Positions 34,063 to 42,347 of a stretch of DNA of 64,000 nucleotides are shown here, one piece after another. The number at the start of each line of letters is the position of its first letter. Within the stretch, counting starts at the first letter, position 1. Below the pieces are notes generated by a model that saw only the letters and a program-made list of their open reading frames with translations, ran no database searches and was not told the DNA's origin. Position numbers and translations under genes: made by a program. Origin of the DNA: Bradyrhizobium embrapense (GTDB lineage Bacteria; Pseudomonadota; Alphaproteobacteria; Rhizobiales; Xanthobacteraceae); the NCBI RefSeq assembly GCF_001189235.2, contig NZ_LFIP02000004.1, positions 62,001 to 126,000 on the forward strand. The letters are read 5' to 3'.

Positions 34063-34237
34063 CGCGGTTCTCCGTTGAAAGGTGAGACTGTCCAACAGAC
34101 GCGCCGACGCTTCGTTCCTTGAAAGGCTTGCGGCAAAGCTACGCAATCGCGATCCGCGGGTGAACCGTCGCAGATAGGAACGAGGTTGCAGAGTGCCTGT
34201 TGTTGGGTACGGATCACCCAAACTCACGGAGCCACCA

Positions 34238-34726
34238 ATGTCGGAGAAAGACCTCAGCGCCCTCTTCCTCGATACCCTCAAGGACATCTACTACGCCGAA
34301 AAGCAGATCCTCAAGGCGCTGCCACGCATGGCCAAGGCCGCCGGGTCGGACCAGCTGCGTGCCGCATTCGAGAAGCATCATGACGAGACCGAAGGGCAGA
34401 TCGATCGGCTGGAGCAGATCTTCGATCTGATGGGCAAGCCGGCGCGTGGCAAGAAATGCGACGCCATCGAGGGTATCCTCGACGAAGGCAAGGAGATCAT
34501 GGAGGAGTACGCCGACACTCCAGCGCTCGATCCGGGCCTGGTCTCCGCGGCGCAGGCGGTCGAGCATTACGAGATCGCACGTTACGGCACACTGAAGGCA
34601 TGGGCCACCAAGCTCAGCATGAAGGATGCCGTCAAGCTCATCGACCAGACGTTGGCCGAAGAAAAGAAGACGGATGAAGCCCTCACCAAGCTCGCCGTCA
34701 GCGCCATCAACGCCGAAGCGGCCTGA
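34238..34726 (+). CDS. DUF892 ferritin-like protein (YciE/YciF family)
   Basis: 162 residues, a four-helix ferritin-like bundle. Family segments: LFLDTLKDIYYAEKQILKALP at the start, EKHHDETEGQIDRLE with metal-ligand Glu/His, and VEHYEIARYGTL. YciF-like proteins respond to osmotic or oxidative stress. CGGAG precedes the ATG at 34238. It pairs divergently with the CsbD gene, which supports a stress function. Confidence 0.93.
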   Translation: MSEKDLSALFLDTLKDIYYAEKQILKALPRMAKAAGSDQLRAAFEKHHDETEGQIDRLEQIFDLMGKPARGKKCDAIEGILDEGKEIMEEYADTPALDPGLVSAAQAVEHYEIARYGTLKAWATKLSMKDAVKLIDQTLAEEKKTDEALTKLAVSAINAEAA

Positions 34727-34737
34727 GGACATTCGCG

Positions 34738-34884
34738 ATGAAGCGAGCCGTTCTGGCAGCGGCCCTCGCCTGTGCGCTGTCCGAGCCAGCGCTGGGCCGC
34801 CGACGGCGTTGGCCTATGCCGGCAGCACGATCACCTTGGTCTTCAGCGGCGTTCGCGAATAGAGGTCGATCATGTCCTGACTGA
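34738..34884 (+). pseudogene. Possible truncated secreted-protein gene (signal peptide remnant)
   Basis: After GAGGA an ATG opens MKRAVLAAALACALSEPALG, a good signal peptide, but the frame then turns Arg/Pro rich and ends after 48 residues inside the convergent L,D-transpeptidase gene. This looks like the 5' stub of a gene cut off by rearrangement. Low confidence because the piece is short. Confidence 0.3.
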
Positions 34885-35521
34885 GGAGACCGGTGCAGCC
34901 GCTCGTAATGCCGTTGCCGATGGTCTCGGGGTCGCTGGTGCTATAGATCGTGTAAAGCGTGTACGCCCCGTTCTGATAGAGATAGAGCACGCGGGCACCG
35001 AGTGGATTGTCGAGACCTCCCGGCATGCCGCGAGCATATTTGCCCGCTTCCGGCTGGCGCGCGATCATCTCCTTGGGCGGCGTCCAGGTAGGCCATTCGG
35101 CTTTGCGCCCGACATAAGCCTCGCCGCTCCAGCGGAAGCCATCGCGGCCGACATTGGCGCCATAGCGGGTCGCGTTGCCCTCGCCTTCGATGCGGTAAAC
35201 ATAGTACTTGCCGGGATCGATGATGATCGTACCGGCAGCCTCGGCGCTGTCGTAGCGCACTGTCTTGCGAAAATATTGCGGTTTGACCTTGCTGACATCG
35301 ACCGCAGGGATCGGGAATTTCTCGTCAGGCACGGGCCCGTAGACTTTCTCAGCCTCGGCTAGGCTCATGTAGTCCGATGCACAACCGGTCAGGCCGAATG
35401 CGGCAAGACCGGCAGCGGAGCCGAATAGAAACGCCCGGCGGTTGAGGAACCGCGACCGAAGCCCAGGCAGAGCGCCCTTGCCCATCGCGTCGGCATCGGC
35501 AATTCCAGGGTCCATGATCAT
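34814..35521 (-). CDS. L,D-transpeptidase family protein with altered catalytic motif
   Basis: 235 residues. Twin-arginine-like and lipobox signal (FLNRRAFLFG ... LTGC). The YkuD fold is recognisable, ending in IYSTSDPETIGNGITSGCTG. In active enzymes this reads IHGT...SGCIR. Here the catalytic Cys is kept, but the His of HGT is replaced (YST) and the Arg after the Cys is lost (SGCTG). It may have changed activity or a different His may serve. Starts at 35521, 35515 and 35485 are possible. Confidence 0.82.
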   Translation of the reverse strand: MIMDPGIADADAMGKGALPGLRSRFLNRRAFLFGSAAGLAAFGLTGCASDYMSLAEAEKVYGPVPDEKFPIPAVDVSKVKPQYFRKTVRYDSAEAAGTIIIDPGKYYVYRIEGEGNATRYGANVGRDGFRWSGEAYVGRKAEWPTWTPPKEMIARQPEAGKYARGMPGGLDNPLGARVLYLYQNGAYTLYTIYSTSDPETIGNGITSGCTGLLSQDMIDLYSRTPLKTKVIVLPA

Positions 35522-35748
35522 GATTTCGGATTTTCCAAGCTTCTTCGGAAGACGTGGCAATCTTATGTGAGAAACACCCCGTTCCGGCACTCTTATGGGG
35601 GATTTCGCGCTTTTTTGTGAGCGGAACCTTTCCAGAAGAACCTTAAGAACTCCATCTTGTGTGCCGGTCTTATGCGGGAATCCGCAACGGCCAATGGCTT
35701 TGCCTGTTAGTCTGCCCCCGACTCTCGCTCCTTGGAGGCTTGCCGACG

Positions 35749-36996
35749 ATGGCCCGACGTACCGGCAGCGCCGATCTGCCTCTCCATGGTGGCCGCGTGC
35801 CGCCATGGCTGGCGGAGCGCATGGCGACCCTGGGCGCGATCATCACGCAGGCGGTGGTCCATCACTACGGCCGCGACGCATTCCTGCAGCGGCTCTCGCA
35901 TCCGTTCTGGTTCCAGTCGTTCGGCGCCGTGATGGGCATGGACTGGCATTCGTCGGGGATCACCACGAGCGTGATTGGCGCGCTGAAGCGCGGGCTCGCG
36001 CCAATGCAGGACGAGCTCGGCATCTATGTCTGCGGCGGCCGCGGCAAGCATTCGCGGCGCACGCCGGACGAGCTGATGGCGCTGGGCGAGCGGACCGGCT
36101 TCGATGGGGTTGCCCTCACCCGCGCCAGCCGTCTGGTCGCCAAGGTCGACAGCGCCGCGGTCCAGGATAGTTTCGAGCTCTATCTGCACGGTTTCTTCGT
36201 CACCGTGGACGGCAAATGGACCGTGGTCCAGCAAGGCATGAGCGACAGCAAGCGGCAAGCGCGGCGCTATCACTGGCATTCCGAGGGGCTGCGCAGCTTC
36301 GTCGACGAGCCGCACAGCGCGATCGACGGTCCATCGCAGGGCGAGATCGTCAATCTGACCGACCACCGCGCCGATGCCTCGCGCCAAGCCCAGCTCGATC
36401 TGCTCGCCGGCCTCGGTCCCGACGGCATCGCGCGTGAGTATGCCGAACTGACCGAGCAGGTCGAGGCGCAAGGCGACCTGTTGCACCTGATCATGCCCGC
36501 CCATCACGACGTGCGCTCGAGCGATGTCTTCATCCGCCGCCTGCACGGCACCCTCGCCGCGGCCGCGGAGCGCGGACCGCTGGACTTCCCCGAACTGCTG
36601 CTGACGCCCGGCGTCGGCGCCCGCACCGTGGAGTCGCTCGCGATGGTCGCCGAGGTCGTCCACGGCACGCCGTACCGTTTCCGCGATCCGGCACGCTTCT
36701 CGCTGGCGCATGGCGGCAAGGACCGTCATCCGTTTCCGGTGCCGATCAAGGTCTATGACGAGACCATCGGAGTGCTGAAATCGGCAGTGATGCAGGCCAA
36801 GCTCGGCCGCGACGAGGAGCTGCAGGCGCTGAAGCGCCTGGATGACCAGGCCCGCAGGCTCGAGCGCACTGCGACGGGCCCGTCCTTCGACGCCTACGTC
36901 GCCAGCGAGCGCTCGCGTTCGCCTGATCTCGACGGCCGCTCGGTGTTCGGCTGGGAGGCCGACCTCGCCGGCCGTGATCGCATCACCAAGCGCTAG
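35749..36996 (+). CDS. DUF763 protein
   Basis: 415 residues. The N-terminus RRTGSADLPLHGGRVPPWL is the DUF763 hallmark. The family is spread in archaea and bacteria and has no established biochemistry. A TPGVGARTVESLA segment near residue 290 looks like a helix-hairpin-helix, which often binds DNA without sequence preference, so a nucleic-acid role is possible (inference). GGAGG lies ten bases before the ATG. No operon partner. Confidence 0.87.
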   Translation: MARRTGSADLPLHGGRVPPWLAERMATLGAIITQAVVHHYGRDAFLQRLSHPFWFQSFGAVMGMDWHSSGITTSVIGALKRGLAPMQDELGIYVCGGRGKHSRRTPDELMALGERTGFDGVALTRASRLVAKVDSAAVQDSFELYLHGFFVTVDGKWTVVQQGMSDSKRQARRYHWHSEGLRSFVDEPHSAIDGPSQGEIVNLTDHRADASRQAQLDLLAGLGPDGIAREYAELTEQVEAQGDLLHLIMPAHHDVRSSDVFIRRLHGTLAAAAERGPLDFPELLLTPGVGARTVESLAMVAEVVHGTPYRFRDPARFSLAHGGKDRHPFPVPIKVYDETIGVLKSAVMQAKLGRDEELQALKRLDDQARRLERTATGPSFDAYVASERSRSPDLDGRSVFGWEADLAGRDRITKR

Positions 36997-37138
36997 GCGC
37001 ACCTGTCATCGTACCCTGAAGCGCGCGGTGAGGCCGTGGCGCGACCGTTCACATCGTCAACCACGCATACCTCCCTGCTCGCATTGTTGTGTACTGCTTG
37101 CCTCGACATAGCACGGCGATTTCGCCTATTCTGTAGGC

Positions 37139-37768
37139 ATGAGCGAACATGATCATCACCACCACGATCACGACCATTCCGAACTGTCGGAGACCGAACT
37201 GCGCGTGCGCGCGCTGGAATCGATCCTGACCGAAAAGGGCTATGTCGAGGCTGCGGCGCTCGACGCCATCGTGCAGGCCTACGAGACCAAGATCGGCCCG
37301 CATAACGGCGCCCGGGTCGTCGCCAAGGCCTGGAGCGATCCCGCCTTCAAGAAGGCGCTGCTCGAGGACGCCAGCAAGGCGGTCGGCACCCTCGGCCATG
37401 TCAGCCGGGTCGGCGACCATCTGGTCGCGATCGAGAACACGCCCGGCCGTCACAACATGGTCGTCTGCACCCTATGCTCCTGTTACCCCTGGGAGATGCT
37501 TGGTCTGCCGCCGGTCTGGTACAAGGCCTCGCCGTATCGCTCGCGCGCGGTCAAGGATCCGCGCGGCGTGCTGGCCGATTTCGGCGTCAGCCTGCCGAAG
37601 GAGACGGAAATCCGGGTCTGGGATTCGACGGCTGAAACACGCTTCCTGGTGCTGCCGATGCGGCCCGCAGGCACCGAGGGCTGGAGCGAAGAACAGCTCG
37701 CCGACCTCGTGACGCGCGATTCCATGATCGGCACCGGCTTCCCGAAGACCCCGGGAGCCCCATCGTGA
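37139..37768 (+). CDS. nthA: Nitrile hydratase alpha subunit (cobalt type)
   Basis: 209 residues. The metal centre CTLCSC lies at residues 110-115, preceded by VV. Threonine in the second position is typical of cobalt enzymes, serine of iron ones. The enzyme hydrates nitriles to amides; the cysteines are oxidised to sulfenic and sulfinic acids. The N-terminus is unusually His-rich (HDHHHHDHDH), which could hold metal. The stop overlaps the beta-subunit GTG. First gene of a three-gene unit. Confidence 0.95.
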   Translation: MSEHDHHHHDHDHSELSETELRVRALESILTEKGYVEAAALDAIVQAYETKIGPHNGARVVAKAWSDPAFKKALLEDASKAVGTLGHVSRVGDHLVAIENTPGRHNMVVCTLCSCYPWEMLGLPPVWYKASPYRSRAVKDPRGVLADFGVSLPKETEIRVWDSTAETRFLVLPMRPAGTEGWSEEQLADLVTRDSMIGTGFPKTPGAPS

Positions 37769-38424
37769 ACGGCGTCCACGACATGGGCGGCATGGACGGG
37801 TTCGGCAAGGTCGAGCCCGAGCCGAACGAGCCGATGTTCCATCAGGAATGGGAGTCGCGGGTGCTTGCCATGGTCCGCGCGATGGGCGCCGCCGGCGCCT
37901 TCAACATCGACGCCTCGCGCTTCTATCGCGAGACCCTCCCCCCGCAGGTCTATCTGTCGAGCTCCTATTACAGGAAATGGCTGCTCGGGCTGGAAGCGCT
38001 GCTGCTCGACAAGGGCTATATCTCCAAGGACGACATCGCGGCCGGTCATTCCGTGGCGCCGGCGAAATCGCTCAAGCACGGCAAGTTTTCGATTCCCGAT
38101 GTCGAGCGCATCATGGTGCGCGGCAAGTTCGGCCGCCCCGCCCCGGCGCCGGCGAAATTCAAGGCCGGCGATCGCGTGCGGGCGAAGAACATCCATCCTG
38201 CCACCCACACGCGGCTGCCGCGCTACGTCCGAGGGCATGTCGGCGTGGTCGAGCGCGATCATGGCTGTCACGTGTTCCCCGATACGGTGGCCAACGATGC
38301 CGGCGAGCATCCGCAATGGCTGTACACCGTCGTGTTCGATGGACGCGAATTGTGGGGACCGGACTCTGACCCAGCCATCAAGGTTTCGATCGACGCGTTC
38401 GAACCGTATCTGGAGGCGGTCTGA
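37765..38424 (+). CDS. nthB: Nitrile hydratase beta subunit
   Basis: 219 residues. The N-terminal MNGVHDMGGMDGFGKV and C-terminal SH3-like barrel with FKAGDRVRAKN and GHVGVVERDHG are diagnostic. Starts with GTG overlapping the alpha stop (GTGA). It packs with the alpha subunit and contributes arginines to the metal site. The last base of its stop is the first base of the next ATG (TGATG). Confidence 0.95.
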   Translation: MNGVHDMGGMDGFGKVEPEPNEPMFHQEWESRVLAMVRAMGAAGAFNIDASRFYRETLPPQVYLSSSYYRKWLLGLEALLLDKGYISKDDIAAGHSVAPAKSLKHGKFSIPDVERIMVRGKFGRPAPAPAKFKAGDRVRAKNIHPATHTRLPRYVRGHVGVVERDHGCHVFPDTVANDAGEHPQWLYTVVFDGRELWGPDSDPAIKVSIDAFEPYLEAV

Positions 38425-38801
38425 TGGATGCCGGCGCCGCCGCGCGCGCGACCAGCGCCGTGTCCAGCATTCCCCGCGATCAGGACGGTCCGGTGTTCCG
38501 CGCGCCGTGGGAGGCGCAGGCCTTCGCCATGGCATTGACGCTGCATGATCGCGGCGTGTTCACCTGGCCCGAATGGGCTGCGGCGCTTGCCGATCAGATC
38601 AAGCGTGCACAGGCGGCCGGCGATCCCGACACCGGCGAGACCTACTACCAGCATTGGCTGGCGACGCTCGAACATCTCGTCGCCGCCAAGGGCGTCACGA
38701 CGCATGAGACCCTGCATCGCTACCGCGACGCCTGGGGCCACGCCGCCGACCGTACCCCGCACGGCCAGCCGATCGTGTTGACGGCCAAGGATTTCGAGTA
38801 G
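38424..38801 (+). CDS. Nitrile hydratase accessory/activator protein
   Basis: 125 residues, similar to the beta-subunit N-terminal half (FRAPWEAQAFAMALTLHDRG, FTWPEWAAALADQI, YYQHWLATLEHLV). Such P14K/NhlE-type proteins form a complex with the alpha subunit and help insert cobalt. It is translationally coupled to nthB. No amidase gene lies nearby to use the amide product. Confidence 0.9.
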   Translation: MDAGAAARATSAVSSIPRDQDGPVFRAPWEAQAFAMALTLHDRGVFTWPEWAAALADQIKRAQAAGDPDTGETYYQHWLATLEHLVAAKGVTTHETLHRYRDAWGHAADRTPHGQPIVLTAKDFE

Positions 38802-38913
38802 CGGTTCAATGTGGTGCGGGGGCTCTTTCCCCTTCGCCGGGACGACACTGAATTTGCTACATCACCATTTTCGGAATAATAGAAGATTACCGCTGAGTTG
38901 CCCGACGTGTCAA

Positions 38914-38971
38914 GTCACCCGCTACGGACAGTCACCCGCTACGGACAGTCACCCGCTACGGACAGTCACCC
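38914..38971. repeat. 17-base tandem repeat, about 3.4 copies
   Basis: The unit GCTACGGACAGTCACCC is repeated exactly at 38921, 38938 and 38955, with a partial copy (GTCACCC) before it. It lies in the gap between the nitrile hydratase and queC genes, which point toward each other. Confidence 0.9.
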
Positions 38972-39062
38972 GCGTCGAACGCCGGCAGCCCCCGGCTACT
39001 GTGCATGGGGTTGTTTTCGATATTTTGGCAGTGCGCCCCTGCGGACGGCGATCGGCCCACGG

Positions 39063-39782
39063 TTACGGGCTGCCCTGCGCGACGTACTCCCGCCAGCCCT
39101 TGGCCCGCAGGCTGCACGCGGGGCATTCGCCGCAGCCATAACCCCAATCGTGCTGCGCGCCGCGTTCGCCGAGATAGCATGTGTGCGAATGCTCGCGGAT
39201 CAGGTCGACCAGCCCTACCCCTCCGAGCTCGTGCGCGAGCCGCCAGGTCGCGGCCTTGTCGAGCCACATCAGCGGCGTGTTCAGTTCGAAGTCCCTCGCC
39301 ATTCCGAGGCTGAGCGCGGACTGCAACGCCTTGATGGTCTCGTCGCGGCAATCCGGATAGCCGGAATAATCGGTCTCGCACATGCCGCCGATGATGTGGC
39401 GGATGCCGCGCCGATAGGCCAGTGCCCCGGCGAAGGTGAGGAACACGAGGTTGCGGCCGGGCACGAAGGTGTTCGGCAGGCCGTCGGCGCCCATTTCGAT
39501 GGCGACGTCGCGGGTCAGCGCGGTGTCTGATATCTCCGACAGCGTCGGGATCGCGAGTGTATGGCTGTCGCCGAGCTTTGCTGCCCAGTCCGGCCGCAGC
39601 GCCCTGATGCCGTCCAGCAACCGGTCGCGGCAATCGAGCTCGATCGCATGGCGCTGGCCGTAGGTGAAGCCGAGCATTTCGACGCGCGCGAAGCGGTCCA
39701 ACGCCCAGGCAAGGCAGGTGGTGGAATCCTGGCCGCCGGAAAACAGCACCAGCGCGGTGTCGGAATTGGTCTGATCGGTCAT
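39063..39782 (-). CDS. queC: 7-cyano-7-deazaguanine synthase QueC
   Basis: 239 residues. The PP-loop SGGQDS (15-20) activates the substrate with ATP, and the C-terminal zinc site CGECPACSLR completes the family pattern. It converts 7-carboxy-7-deazaguanine to preQ0 for queuosine biosynthesis. The ATG at 39782 is preferred to an upstream frame of 35 codons. No other queuosine genes are in the window. Confidence 0.95.
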   Translation of the reverse strand: MTDQTNSDTALVLFSGGQDSTTCLAWALDRFARVEMLGFTYGQRHAIELDCRDRLLDGIRALRPDWAAKLGDSHTLAIPTLSEISDTALTRDVAIEMGADGLPNTFVPGRNLVFLTFAGALAYRRGIRHIIGGMCETDYSGYPDCRDETIKALQSALSLGMARDFELNTPLMWLDKAATWRLAHELGGVGLVDLIREHSHTCYLGERGAQHDWGYGCGECPACSLRAKGWREYVAQGSP

Positions 39783-39910
39783 GGAACGCGATTTAGCACC
39801 TGATGATGCCGCGGCCAATCCGTGGACAGTGCCCTGTTTCCGGCGTGTTTTGCTGGGATCAGCGGCGACGTTTTGGCATAAACCCAAAACCCCACTCGTG
39901 CTGGTGTCCC

Positions 39911-40765
39911 ATGACCCCTTCCCGCGACATTTCCCGCCTGATCGAGATCATGGCCGCGCTGCGCACGCCGGTGACCGGCTGCCCCTGGGATCTCATCCAG
40001 AACTTTGAGACCATTGCGCCCTACACCATCGAGGAAGCCTATGAGGTTGCCGATGCGATCACGCGCGGCGATCTCGACGATCTGCGCGAGGAGCTCGGCG
40101 ACCTGCTGCTGCAGGTGGTCTATCACGCCAGGATGGCCGAAGAGCAGAACGCCTTTGCGTTTGGCGACGTGGTCGAGGCGATCACGAAGAAGATGATCCG
40201 CCGCCATCCGCACGTCTTTGCCGACAAGGATGGCAACATCCAGCCGGCCGGCGTCAAGAGCGCCTGGGAGCGTATCAAAGCCGAGGAAAAGGCCGAGCGC
40301 GCCGCGCGGCGGACGCCGGAGGAGACCGCGCACACATCCCTGCTGGCCAGCGTGAAGGCAGGCCTTCCAGCCCTGACGCGTGCGATGGAGCTGCAGCGCA
40401 AGGCGTCCACGGTCGGCTTCGATTGGAACGACCCGCGCGCCGTGCTCGCCAAGATCCGCGAGGAAGCCGACGAGATCGAGGCCGCGCTCGACCGCAACGA
40501 CAAGGCGGAGATTGCGGAAGAGACCGGCGACCTGATGTTCGCACTGGTCAACCTCGCCCGCCACGTCGATGCCGATCCGGAAACTGCGCTGCGCGCGACC
40601 AACGCCAAGTTCGAGCTGCGGTTTGCGTACATCGAGCAGGCGCTGGCTGCGAAGGGACGTTCACTCGACGACGCGTCGCTGGAAGAGATGGACGCGCTGT
40701 GGAATGAGGCAAAGACCGCCGCCGCCGCTGTCGTCCCTGCGAAAGCAGGGACCCATACCGTGTGA
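39911..40765 (+). CDS. mazG: Nucleoside triphosphate pyrophosphohydrolase MazG
   Basis: 284 residues, two MazG repeats. The N-terminal domain has CPWDLIQNF and EEAYEVADAI with the EExxE12-28ExxD metal pattern (REELGDLLLQVVYHARM). The second has EEADEIEAAL and EETGDLMFALVNLARH. The last nine residues (PAKAGTHTV) come from a REP-like palindrome at 40733-40752, so the natural end has been extended. Confidence 0.94.
   Translation: MTPSRDISRLIEIMAALRTPVTGCPWDLIQNFETIAPYTIEEAYEVADAITRGDLDDLREELGDLLLQVVYHARMAEEQNAFAFGDVVEAITKKMIRRHPHVFADKDGNIQPAGVKSAWERIKAEEKAERAARRTPEETAHTSLLASVKAGLPALTRAMELQRKASTVGFDWNDPRAVLAKIREEADEIEAALDRNDKAEIAEETGDLMFALVNLARHVDADPETALRATNAKFELRFAYIEQALAAKGRSLDDASLEEMDALWNEAKTAAAAVVPAKAGTHTV
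40733..40752. repeat. REP-like palindrome
   Basis: GTCCCTGC pairs with GCAGGGAC around a GAAA tetraloop. Translated it gives VPAKAGTH, a phrase often seen at gene ends in Bradyrhizobium and other GC-rich proteobacteria carrying such elements (memory). Confidence 0.65.
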
Positions 40766-40825
40766 TCTATCGATAGGTTGACGATATCAGGACCGCGCCA
40801 GTCATCGACCGGCGAAGCCCTCGCC

Positions 40826-42193
40826 TCACAACAACGTCCCGCGCAAAATGACTGCCGCTACGCCGAAATAGATCACAAGGCCGGTGACGTCGACCAGCGT
40901 CGCAACGAACGGCGCGGAGGCGCTGGCCGGATCGAAGCCGATGCGCTTGAGGATGAACGGCAGCATCGAGCCGCACAGCGATCCAAAGGTGACGATGCCG
41001 ATCAGGGCGCCGCCGACGGTAGCGGCCACCAGCGCCCAATGTGGTCCGTAGTCGAACAGGCCGAGGGTCTGCCAGAGCGTGATCCTGATGATGCCGATCA
41101 GGCCGAGAATGGAGCCGAGCATGATGCCGGTCGGCAGTTCGCGGATGGCGACGCGCCACCAGTCGCGCAGCCGCACCTCGTGGAGCGCCAGCGAACGGAT
41201 CAGCAGCGAGGTTGCCTGCGAGCCTGAGTTGCCGCCGGAGCTCATGATCAGCGGGATGAACAGCGTCAGCACGATCGCCTTCTCGAGCTCGCTCTGGTAC
41301 GACTGCATCGCAGTTGCAGTCAGCATTTCCGACAGGAACAGCGCGCACAGCCAGCCGGCGCGCTTCTTGATCATCTCGCCGAAACCGATCCGCAAGTATG
41401 GCTCGTCGATCGCTTCCATGCCGCCGAACTTCTGGGCGTCCTCCGTCGATTCCTCGACGATGGCGTCGATGACGTCGTCCACCGTGACGATGCCGAGGAT
41501 ATGGCCGGGGCCGTCGACGACAGCGACCGCGAGCAGGTCGTAGCGCGAGATCAACCGCGCCGCCTCCATGCGGTCGGCCTCGGGCGCGATCATCAGCGGC
41601 TTCCGTGCCGGCGCCGCGGTCAGCACATTGGCGTGCGGATCGGCCGAAATCAGGCGGCGCAACGGCACGGCCTGGATCAGGGTCTTCTTGACCGGGTCGA
41701 TCACGAAGATCGAGTAGACGGTCTCGCGGGTGCGCTCGACCATCCGGATGTGATGCAGCACCTCGGCGATGGTCCAGTTCGACGGCACGCTCACGAACTC
41801 GGTGGTCATTATGCTGCCGGCGCTGCGCTCGGGATAGGCCAACAGCCCGGAGATGACGTTGCGGGTATCCGGATTGAGGCCGTTCAGCAGCGTGGTGCGC
41901 AGCGGCTCGACCAGTTCCTTGAAGATGTCGGCGGCGCGGTCGTCGGAGACGCCTGACAGCAGCGACACGGCCGCGTCCTGCGGCAACTCGGCGAGGATCT
42001 CGCAGGTGTTGTCGAGCCCGGGCAGGTCGAGCACCTCGATCGCCTTCTCGGCCGGCAGCGATTGCAGCAGCTTCGCCGCATCCGCCGGCTCCCGGGCATT
42101 GAGGGCATCGACGATCTCCGGCGCCCGGGCGTGAGCGAGATCCCCGTCCCGGCCGGCGATCGTGTCGTGGGTGATGGTTTCGGTGTCCTGCAT
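40826..42193 (-). CDS. mgtE: Magnesium transporter MgtE
   Basis: 455 residues. Order: N domain with Asp/Glu repeats (ILAELPQDAAVSLLSG), two CBS domains (second ends GILGIVTVDDVIDAIVEES), and five membrane helices with the pore segment PLIMSSGGNSGSQATSLLIRSLAL. It lets Mg2+ in; the CBS part closes the channel when Mg2+ is high. Start at 42193 gives MQDTETITHD. Confidence 0.94.
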   Translation of the reverse strand: MQDTETITHDTIAGRDGDLAHARAPEIVDALNAREPADAAKLLQSLPAEKAIEVLDLPGLDNTCEILAELPQDAAVSLLSGVSDDRAADIFKELVEPLRTTLLNGLNPDTRNVISGLLAYPERSAGSIMTTEFVSVPSNWTIAEVLHHIRMVERTRETVYSIFVIDPVKKTLIQAVPLRRLISADPHANVLTAAPARKPLMIAPEADRMEAARLISRYDLLAVAVVDGPGHILGIVTVDDVIDAIVEESTEDAQKFGGMEAIDEPYLRIGFGEMIKKRAGWLCALFLSEMLTATAMQSYQSELEKAIVLTLFIPLIMSSGGNSGSQATSLLIRSLALHEVRLRDWWRVAIRELPTGIMLGSILGLIGIIRITLWQTLGLFDYGPHWALVAATVGGALIGIVTFGSLCGSMLPFILKRIGFDPASASAPFVATLVDVTGLVIYFGVAAVILRGTLL

Positions 42194-42347
42194 CGATCGG
42201 CCTCGGCTTTGCGTCCGGCAGCGCAATGAACCAAGGCGGCGCAGATTTCAAACGGAAAGTGCGGCGGCACGTCGCAGGCGCGGTCGAGTGCGGTCGCGTC
42301 ACGGCATCGTCACATTTCGGGAGATCGCGAGGTGCCGTGCCGGCCGG

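Noticed and set aside
37010..37138. Sigma-70-type promoter before nthA (TTGCCT ... TATTCT)
   Set aside because: Spacing of about 23 bases is too long to support a call.
38914..38971. Tandem repeat considered as a CRISPR array
   Set aside because: Units are 17 bases and contiguous without spacers, and there are no cas genes.
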